From Burkholderiales bacterium (lineage in GTDB: Bacteria > Pseudomonadota > Gammaproteobacteria > Burkholderiales > Burkholderiaceae_C), in assembly GCA_030604135.1 (NCBI GenBank), contig JAUVWL010000032.1:1-35646 (forward strand): DNA of 35,646 bases, written 5' to 3'. Of the stretch, positions 30,021 through 35,646 are shown one piece after another; the stretch's first letter is position 1, and each line of letters starts with the position of its first letter. A program made the position numbers and the translations under genes. The notes beneath the pieces are model-generated. The model did no database searches, had not been told where the DNA came from, and worked only from the letters and a program-made list of their open reading frames with translations.

Positions 30021-30994
30021 GATGCTGTTCCGCAGATTGTGCCGGCCAGTCGCTGCTGGACACTCCCGAGGCTCCCTGGAGCGGGGTACTGGCGATCCCA
30101 TTTGCCGGCTTTAAGCACTTGTCCGGGCACAGCGTGGCCTACCATGGCTGGAAGCTGGCTGGCACAGTCCAGCAGCGACTGAAGGTTCACTCCCGTGTCG
30201 TGGCCCATGGCGTGTAGCATGTGCACCAGGTCTTCGGTGCAGACGTTTCCACTGGCCCCTGGTGCGAATGGGCATCCGCCCAGCCCGCCCAGCGAGGCGT
30301 CGAAGTGCGTGATGCCAGCCTCCATGGCGCCCAGTACGTTGGCAAGCCCCATGCCCCGCGTGTTGTGAAAATGGGCGGTGAAAGTGATGTCGGGCCAGGC
30401 GGTCAGCGCAAGGCTGCACAGCCGCTTGACCTGTGCCGGATTGGCCATGCCGGTGGTGTCGCACAGAGTGATGCGCGTGATACCGATTGCCACCAGATCG
30501 GCAATCAGTTCCAGAATGGCTTCATCGGCGATGGTTCCTTCGAACGGGCAGCCGAAGGCGGTGGACAGCGAGGCATTCACCGCGGCGCTTCCCGATGCCA
30601 GGCCCAAAATGTCAGCAAACCCTGCCATCGACTGTTCCCGTCTCAAGCGAAGGTTGGCCAGATTATGTGTTTCGCTGGCCGACATGACGATATTGAGCTC
30701 GTCGACCCGGCATTGGAGGGCGCGCTCGGCGCCCCTGGCATTGGGTACCAGGGCCGCGTAGGTCACGTGTGGCTGGCGCTCAATGCCCAGCATCACTTCG
30801 GCGGCATCGGCCAGCGCCGGAATGGCCTTGGGTGATGAAAACGAGGTGGCCTCGATCTTGGCCACGCCTGAGCGACCAAGGGCGTTGATCAGCGCAATCT
30901 TGTCGGCGGTGGGAATGAAGTGTGGTTCGATCTGAAAGCCGTCGCGTACGGCCACTTCGTGGATGCGGAGCGGTTTGGAGGAAGAGCGTTGCAT
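30017..30994 (-). CDS. HMG-CoA-lyase-like enzyme (acyl-CoA lyase)
   Basis: This 325-aa TIM-barrel enzyme is of the HMGL type. Visible are the N-terminal R17-D18-G motif (EVAVRDGFQ), the metal-binding [15 protein letters not shown] stretch, and the C-terminal loop [15 protein letters not shown] with its catalytic Cys. It should cleave a 3-hydroxy-3-methylglutaryl-CoA-like substrate into acetyl-CoA plus a keto acid. In this operon citramalyl-CoA (giving pyruvate and acetyl-CoA) or malyl-CoA is a sensible substrate (inference). Start is at ATG 30994, 8 bp after the CoA-transferase stop; its stop overlaps the leuC start. Confidence 0.88.
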   Translation of the reverse strand: MQRSSSKPLRIHEVAVRDGFQIEPHFIPTADKIALINALGRSGVAKIEATSFSSPKAIPALADAAEVMLGIERQPHVTYAALVPNARGAERALQCRVDELNIVMSASETHNLANLRLRREQSMAGFADILGLASGSAAVNASLSTAFGCPFEGTIADEAILELIADLVAIGITRITLCDTTGMANPAQVKRLCSLALTAWPDITFTAHFHNTRGMGLANVLGAMEAGITHFDASLGGLGGCPFAPGASGNVCTEDLVHMLHAMGHDTGVNLQSLLDCASQLPAMVGHAVPGQVLKAGKWDRQYPAPGSLGSVQQRLAGTICGTAS

Positions 30995-31002
30995 GGGTAA
31001 CC

Positions 31003-32214
31003 TCAACAGATGCCTTGTTCCTGCAGTTGCGCAATCGCCTGCGCATTCAGCCCAAGCCGGCTCAGTACTTCCTGTGTGTGTTCGCCCAGTGCGGGGCCAA
31101 TCCAACGGGTCTCACCCGGGGTGGCGCTGAGCTTGGGAACAATGCCTGGCAGGGCGATTTCGTCTCCGTCCGGCAACTCGCGGCGCTCGATCATGCCGCG
31201 GGCAGCATAGTGAGGGTCATTGTTGATGTCGGCGGCGGTGTACACCCGGCCGCAGGGCACTTCGGCCTGCTCCAGAATGGCCAGCACCTCGCCCTGGGTG
31301 TGCCGCCCGGTCCAGGCACCTATCGCATCGTCCAGCATCTGGTTGTGCTGCACGCGCCCGTCGTTACGGGCCAACTGGGGGGCATCCGCCAGATCAGGGC
31401 GGCCCATGGCATGCATCAGTCGCCTGAAAATTGCGTCACCATTACCGGCAATCACCACGTACTGCCCGTCCTGGCACAGGTAGGTGTTGGACGGCGAAAT
31501 GCCCGGCAGGCTGGAGCCGGTGCGTTCTCGGATATGGCCAAAGGCTGCGTATTCCGGGATCAGGCTTTCCATGATGGCGAAGACCGATTCGTACAACGCC
31601 ACATCAATGTACTGCCCCTGGCCGCCGTTGACCTTGAGGTGGTGCATGGCCATGAGCGCGCCTATGGTGCCGTAGAGCGAGGCGAGGGTGTCACCCAGGC
31701 TCACACCCACGCGTACAGGTGGCCGGTCGGGGTAGCCCGTGACGTGACGCAGACCGCCCATGCACTCTGCAATCGCTGCAAAACCCGGTCTGTCACGGTA
31801 GGGACCAGACTGGCCATAGCCGGAAATGCGCACCATGATGAGCTTCGGGTTGGCAGCATGCAGCGCGTCCCAGCCCAGGCCCCATTTTTCAAGGGTGCCT
31901 GGTCTGAAGTTTTCTATGACGATGTCCACCTCCTGGGTCAACTGGCGAACGATCTCGCGCGCGGTTTCCTTTTTCAGATCCAGCGTGACGGACTTCTTGT
32001 TGCGGCTTTGCGAGTACCACCACAGCGAGGTGCCTTCGTGCAGCTTGCGCCATTTACGCAGTGGGTCGCCGTTGTCCGGGGGTTCGATCTTGATGACTTC
32101 GGCACCGAACTGGGCGAGCAGCGCACTGGCGTAGGGCCCCGCGATGAGTGAGCCCATTTCGAGGACGCGCACGCCCTCCAGAGGCCGCTGTGGGGCCGTT
32201 TGCGTTGTGTTCAT
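31003..32214 (-). CDS. Class III (CaiB/BaiF) CoA-transferase
   Basis: This 403-aa protein has the family's N-terminal GVRVLEMGSLIAGPYASALL and the catalytic aspartate D175 (VSLGDTLASLYG). Full length and intact. These enzymes move CoA between carboxylic acids, usually from succinyl-CoA. Placed between an isomerase and an acyl-CoA lyase, it probably activates the dicarboxylate for cleavage. A 75-bp gap with a strong hairpin separates it from the isomerase gene upstream; the lyase gene follows after 8 bp. Confidence 0.92.
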   Translation of the reverse strand: MNTTQTAPQRPLEGVRVLEMGSLIAGPYASALLAQFGAEVIKIEPPDNGDPLRKWRKLHEGTSLWWYSQSRNKKSVTLDLKKETAREIVRQLTQEVDIVIENFRPGTLEKWGLGWDALHAANPKLIMVRISGYGQSGPYRDRPGFAAIAECMGGLRHVTGYPDRPPVRVGVSLGDTLASLYGTIGALMAMHHLKVNGGQGQYIDVALYESVFAIMESLIPEYAAFGHIRERTGSSLPGISPSNTYLCQDGQYVVIAGNGDAIFRRLMHAMGRPDLADAPQLARNDGRVQHNQMLDDAIGAWTGRHTQGEVLAILEQAEVPCGRVYTAADINNDPHYAARGMIERRELPDGDEIALPGIVPKLSATPGETRWIGPALGEHTQEVLSRLGLNAQAIAQLQEQGIC

Positions 32215-32235
32215 GGCGGTAAAAGCGAGGGAGGA

Positions 32236-32261
32236 GGGGCGCCCGCCTGCCTGGGCGCCCC
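32236..32261 (-). other. GC-rich intercistronic hairpin
   Basis: GGGGCGCCC (32236-32244) pairs perfectly with GGGCGCCCC (32253-32261) over an 8-base loop, between the isomerase and CoA-transferase genes. There is no T-run in the transcribed direction, so it is more likely to stabilise or partly attenuate the message than to end it. Confidence 0.6.
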
Positions 32262-32289
32262 GGGGTGCGGAGCTGGGGCCCCGCCGGCG

Positions 32290-33048
32290 TCAGGCGAACG
32301 CGGGTTCGGCGAGCAGCGCCCCTGCATTGGGCACGGTGGCGGGCAAATTGAGCTGTCGCAGCATCTGCCAGGTGGTGCATACGGCGGCAGACACCACGGG
32401 TAGGCCCATGCGGTCCTGCACCGGCTGCACGGATGGCAGAGAAGGCATCTGTACGCAGGCCGAAATCACCACCGCATCGCAGTTGGCTGTGTTCAGCCGC
32501 CTGGAAATCTCGATGGGGGCGGCCGGGTCCTGAGCACCCACCTGCAGGTTGTCCTGGATTTCCAGCGAAAGGGCGTCCAGCACTTCAATGCCTTCGTGCT
32601 CAATGTAATCCACCACCAGTTGCGTCAGTGGCTTCATGTAGGGGGTCAGGATGGCGATCTTGCGCGCACCAAGGTGCTGCAACCCTTCTATCAGTGCGCC
32701 GGCGCTGCTGACTACTGGTGCTGGACCGCCATTCTGTGCGGTGATACCGTGCAGGCGCTGCTGGGATTCGCGGTGGTAACCGCGCCCCATGCTCATGATG
32801 GCCACCAGGCAGGCGTAGCCCATGACGTCCACACGTGCGTCCGACAGTTCCAGCGCGCAGCGGTCCGAATCGGAGTCCATCTGGGCCAGTTCTTCCCGGG
32901 TCACCTTTTTCATGCGCATGCGCGACGAATGGAAGGTGAAGCGTTCCGGTGCCACGGCCTCACGTGCCCGCAGCAGCGCGGGGATTTCTGTCTCCATCGT
33001 CACGTTGGAGCTGGGCACGATCTGGCCAATACGGTAGAGGGTTTTCAT
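32290..33048 (-). CDS. Maleate cis-trans isomerase-like (Asp/Glu racemase superfamily)
   Basis: This 252-aa enzyme is very close in pattern to maleate isomerase: RIGQIVPSSNVTMETEIP at the N-terminus, then RFTFHSSRMRMKKV. The two active-site cysteines are C80 (GYACLVAIM) and C198 (SACVQMPSL). The reaction is maleate to fumarate without cofactor; citraconate to mesaconate is the methylated equivalent. Known relatives act in nicotinate breakdown, but no nicotinate genes are present here. It starts 8 bp after the binding-protein gene stop, so it is in the same operon. Confidence 0.9.
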   Translation of the reverse strand: MKTLYRIGQIVPSSNVTMETEIPALLRAREAVAPERFTFHSSRMRMKKVTREELAQMDSDSDRCALELSDARVDVMGYACLVAIMSMGRGYHRESQQRLHGITAQNGGPAPVVSSAGALIEGLQHLGARKIAILTPYMKPLTQLVVDYIEHEGIEVLDALSLEIQDNLQVGAQDPAAPIEISRRLNTANCDAVVISACVQMPSLPSVQPVQDRMGLPVVSAAVCTTWQMLRQLNLPATVPNAGALLAEPAFA

Positions 33049-33056
33049 ATGAGTGC

Positions 33057-34025
33057 TCAGTCGGCGCTGATGTTGCGGCTGCGGATGATCTGGCCCCAGT
33101 ACTCGGTTTCCTTGCGCACCAGCTCACCCAGATCGCGGGGGTTCATGTAACGGATTTCAATGCCCAGGCTGGTGGCGCGCTGTTTGGCTTCGGGCTGCTC
33201 CAACGCCACTTTCACCTGCTCTGACAGGCGGTTCACCACGTCTGCAGGGGTGCCAGCCGGTGCAAACAGGCCCACCCAGGCCTCCAGCTCAAAACCGGGC
33301 AGGCCGGCTTCTGCGGTGGTGGGCACATCGGGCATCATGGGGTGTCGGGTTTTGCTGGTCACGGCATAGGGGCGCAGCTTGCCGGTCTGCACATGGCCCA
33401 TCACCGAGGGTGGCGTGGTCATGAACATCTGCACCTGGCCGGCCAGCACGTCGGCGATGGCCGGGCCAGAACCGCGGTAGGGCACGTGCGTCATCTGGGT
33501 CTGGGTGGTCTGCTCAAACAGCGCGGTACCCACGTGCGACAGCGAGCCATTGCCCTGCGAGGCGTAGTTCACCTTGTTGGGGTTGGCCTTGACATAGGCT
33601 ATCAGTTCCTTCAGGTTGTTGGCGGGCACCGACGGGTGCGTGGTGATCACGTTGGTGGCGGCCGAAATCAGTGCCACCGGCGTCAGTTCGTCCTGGTTCC
33701 ATGGCAGGCGGGAAAACATGGCGGGGTTGCCGACGTGGTAAGCCGAGTAGGAAATCAGCAGCGTGTAGCCGTCCTTGGGGGCGCGGGCCACCTGGCTGTA
33801 GGCGATATTGCCGCTGGCACCGCCACGGTTATCGACCACGATGGGTTGCCCCACCAGACGGGCCAGCGGCTCGGCCAGCAGGCGCGCAGACGAGTCCACG
33901 ACACCGCCTGGGGGGTTGGGCACCACCATGTTGATCTGTTTGGAGGGGTAGGCCTGTGCCATGACGGCAGTGCAGCCCAGTGCTGCCAGGCTGGCGATGG
34001 CGATGGCGATGCGGCGGTTGAACAT
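33057..34025 (-). CDS. Bug-family tripartite tricarboxylate transporter binding protein
   Basis: This 322-aa periplasmic binding protein has a clear signal peptide, MFNRRIAIAIASLAALGC, with likely cleavage after MAQA. The mature part has the family hallmarks YPSKQINMVVPNPPGG and APKDGYTLL. AGGAG lies upstream of ATG 34025. Such proteins are greatly expanded in Bordetella, Comamonas and relatives and bind carboxylates. It is the first gene of the operon and would capture the substrate. No TctA/TctB membrane genes are adjacent, so it must share a transporter encoded elsewhere. Confidence 0.93.
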   Translation of the reverse strand: MFNRRIAIAIASLAALGCTAVMAQAYPSKQINMVVPNPPGGVVDSSARLLAEPLARLVGQPIVVDNRGGASGNIAYSQVARAPKDGYTLLISYSAYHVGNPAMFSRLPWNQDELTPVALISAATNVITTHPSVPANNLKELIAYVKANPNKVNYASQGNGSLSHVGTALFEQTTQTQMTHVPYRGSGPAIADVLAGQVQMFMTTPPSVMGHVQTGKLRPYAVTSKTRHPMMPDVPTTAEAGLPGFELEAWVGLFAPAGTPADVVNRLSEQVKVALEQPEAKQRATSLGIEIRYMNPRDLGELVRKETEYWGQIIRSRNISAD

Positions 34026-34168
34026 GTCTGTCTCCTGTTGAAGTGGTTGATGGACAGGGGAATTCTGTCGCCACGGCCGGTATTTCGGTTCGAATGTGGT
34101 TGACAAATCCTTAACTTCTGGTTGAGGATGTTCGCCTGCCAGTCCACTGCACCGCATGGCACCCTCCC
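34026..34168. promoter_or_regulatory. Divergent control region with LysR-type dyad
   Basis: The 143 bp separate the Bug-led operon from the divergent lysR gene and should hold both promoters. An imperfect inverted repeat CCTTAAC-N5-GTTGAGG (34109-34127) resembles a LysR recognition dyad. TTGACA at 34100-34105 is a possible -35 box, but its -10 partner is weak. Divergent layout implies that the LysR protein controls the operon. Confidence 0.5.
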
Positions 34169-35086
34169 ATGATCAACCTTAGCCGTTTTGACCTTGCTTC
34201 CCTGCGCCTCTTCGTGCTGACCGCCGAGTCAGGCAGCCTCACGGCAGGGGCAGATTTGTTTGGCATTTCACTGGCCGCAGCCAGCAAGCGCATAGCCGAA
34301 CTGGAAGCCCATGTAGGCAGCGCGTTGCTGCTGCGCAGCAAAAAAGGCGTAGTGCCCACGGCGGCTGGGCAGACGCTGCTGCGTCACGCGGTGGAACTGA
34401 TTGCCCGGCTCGAACAGCTGTCCATGGCCATGAGCGATTTTCACCGGGGTGCCCACGGGCATTTGCGCATTTGGGCCAACGCGTCAGCGTTTGGACGTTT
34501 TTTGCCGCGCGTGCTGGCGGTGTACACGCGCCGCCACCCCCATATCCGCATTGACCTTGAAGATGTGCTGAGCGAGGATGCCGCCAAAGCGGTCACAGCG
34601 GGGGTGGCTGAGCTGTCGGTAATTGGTGAAAACACCCCCACCGAGGGGTTGCAGACCCTGGTCTGCGACGTGGACGAACTCGTGCTGGTCATGCCTGCCG
34701 GGCACCCGCTGGCGGTACGCCAGTTGGTGGAGTTCGTGGACATTCTGGAACACGACCTGGTGGGCATGAACCGCTCCACCTCACTCATGCGGCAGATACA
34801 GTCCATGGCGGCGCCCTTGGGCAAAAGCGTGAAGGTGAGGGTGCAGGTGCGCAGTTTTGACGCCATGTGCAGGATGGTCAGCGCCGGGGTGGGCCTGGCC
34901 ATACTGCCCCGCACGGCCGCTTTGCCGCACGCCCCCGCCCTGGGGCTGGCCATGGCCGAAATTGATGGCATGTGGACGACGCGCCGACTGCTCCTGGCCA
35001 TGCGCGATGCCGCCCAACTGTCGATGCCTGCCCAACTGTTTGTGGACCTTGTAAAAACCGAGTTTGCGCCTGCCCTGACAGCCTGA
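34169..35086 (+). CDS. LysR-family transcriptional regulator
   Basis: This 305-aa protein has the LysR N-terminal winged helix at about 5-62 (LRLFVLTAESGSLTAGADLF, ISLAAASKRIAELEAHVGSA), followed by the linker helix and an effector-binding domain in two lobes. Full length. It is divergent from the dicarboxylate operon, the classical arrangement for a regulator that senses the pathway substrate. No strong ribosome site precedes the ATG. Confidence 0.92.
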   Translation: MINLSRFDLASLRLFVLTAESGSLTAGADLFGISLAAASKRIAELEAHVGSALLLRSKKGVVPTAAGQTLLRHAVELIARLEQLSMAMSDFHRGAHGHLRIWANASAFGRFLPRVLAVYTRRHPHIRIDLEDVLSEDAAKAVTAGVAELSVIGENTPTEGLQTLVCDVDELVLVMPAGHPLAVRQLVEFVDILEHDLVGMNRSTSLMRQIQSMAAPLGKSVKVRVQVRSFDAMCRMVSAGVGLAILPRTAALPHAPALGLAMAEIDGMWTTRRLLLAMRDAAQLSMPAQLFVDLVKTEFAPALTA

Positions 35087-35112
35087 ATGGTTGGTGGATG
35101 GCTGTACGCCTG

Positions 35113-35130
35113 CCCGCTTAAGATAGCGGG
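35113..35130 (+). other. Hairpin upstream of dnaB
   Basis: CCCGCT (35113-35118) pairs with AGCGGG (35125-35130) over the loop TAAGAT. There is no T-run, so it is weak as a terminator. The loop sequence TAAGAT could instead be the -10 box of the dnaB promoter. Confidence 0.35.
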
Positions 35131-35144
35131 TTGAGAGGAATTCG

Positions 35145-35646
35145 ATGTCTGCTGTTTTTCCCATGGACGACCTAGGCGCCGACGGCGTGCCCTTCCTGCC
35201 CGACCGCGAGATGGCACAGTTGCGCGTGCCGCCGCACTCCATCGAGGCCGAGTCCAGCGTGCTCGGTGGCCTCTTGCTGGACAACGGCGCCTGGGACCGG
35301 GTGGCCGATCTGGTGTCTGACTCCGACTACTACCGGCACGAACACCAGCTCATCCACGCCGCCATTGCCACGCTGATCAACGCCAACAAACCGGCCGACG
35401 TGATCACCGTGTTCGAGCAGCTGACCAGCCAGGGCAAGGCCGACGAAGTGGGCGGCCTCTCGTACCTCAACTCCCTGGCCCAGTACGTGCCCAGCGCGGC
35501 CAACATCCGCCGCTATGCCGAAATCGTGCGCGAGCGGGCCATTCTGCGCAAGCTCATCACCGTCAGCGACGGCATTGCCACCCAGGCCTTCAACCCCAAG
35601 GGCAAGCCGGTCGCCAACATCCTCGACGAGGCCGAGCAGAAGATCT
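35145..35646 (+). CDS. dnaB: Replicative DNA helicase DnaB, N-terminal part (cut by window end)
   Basis: The first 167 codons are present, from MSAVFPMDDLG, with GAGAGGAA upstream, and the frame runs off the window. The N-terminal domain is diagnostic: VPPHSIEAESSVLGGLLLDN, then YYRHEHQLIHAAI and VGGLSYLNSLAQYVPSAANI. It is the chromosomal replication-fork helicase. It is read away from the operon and is host backbone. The ATPase domain lies outside the window. Confidence 0.95.
   Translation, partial: MSAVFPMDDLGADGVPFLPDREMAQLRVPPHSIEAESSVLGGLLLDNGAWDRVADLVSDSDYYRHEHQLIHAAIATLINANKPADVITVFEQLTSQGKADEVGGLSYLNSLAQYVPSAANIRRYAEIVRERAILRKLITVSDGIATQAFNPKGKPVANILDEAEQKI

Noticed and set aside
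30922..32151. 409-codon plus-strand open frame
   Set aside because: It is antisense to the well-supported CoA-transferase gene, and its product has no recognisable features. The plus-strand frames at 29223-30182 and 33342-34103 were dropped for the same reason.
1..35646. CRISPR array
   Set aside because: No regularly spaced repeats of 20-40 bp with unique spacers were seen. The only tandem repeats are short (8 bp at 26030, 7 bp at 2668).

Overview
The window looks like betaproteobacterial chromosome, probably Burkholderiales and perhaps Comamonadaceae. It is GC-rich, has a Bug-type tricarboxylate-binding protein gene, and ends in a dnaB gene of the style usual in that group. The genus is an inference. 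About 27.8 kb of it (74-27888) is one integrated mobile element inserted at the 3' end of a tRNA-Val(GAC) gene. The element is bounded by a perfect 52-bp direct repeat (attL 74-125, attR 27837-27888). The tRNA's native terminator now lies beyond the right end (27892-27926).

Element, left arm (+ strand). A tyrosine integrase (224-1108) has a strong terminator. Then comes a tightly packed operon whose genes mostly overlap by 4 bp: small proteins, a replication-initiator-like protein with repeat clusters inside its gene, a TOPRIM primase-helicase, a winged-helix protein whose frame is overprinted by an HNH/NUMOD-like gene, and two further small proteins. A single 11.3-kb gene (6811-18126, 3771 aa) follows. 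It is a giant 'polyvalent' protein with a ParB/DdrB-like domain, an HEWGH zincin, a RadC/JAB domain, ART domains and a C-terminal LPD38-like module. Two linkers in it are overlapped, in the +1 frame, by small ORFs that have their own Shine-Dalgarno sites. A small-terminase gene, paired paralogous small genes and a lipoprotein gene come next. I found no large terminase, portal, capsid or tail genes. The element therefore looks like a phage satellite, or a prophage cleanly stripped of its structural genes, and it carries an unusually large injected-type protein.

Element, right arm (- strand, 21932-27651). This is cargo of defence-island type: an MmeI-like fused restriction-modification enzyme with a small three-TM coiled-coil protein directly downstream; a two-gene cassette of a DUF6731-like soluble protein and a four-TM protein; and a 53-codon secreted-type peptide. 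A perfect 14-bp palindrome and a tandem 8-bp repeat lie upstream of the R-M gene.

Right flank (27892-35646). This is host chromosome. A six-gene minus-strand operon encodes, in order of transcription, a Bug-type solute-binding protein, a maleate cis-trans isomerase, a class III CoA-transferase, an HMG-CoA-lyase-like enzyme and LeuC/LeuD-type hydratase subunits. A divergent LysR regulator faces it. The set would suit uptake and breakdown of an unsaturated C4/C5 dicarboxylate such as citraconate/mesaconate or maleate (inference). The window ends inside dnaB.
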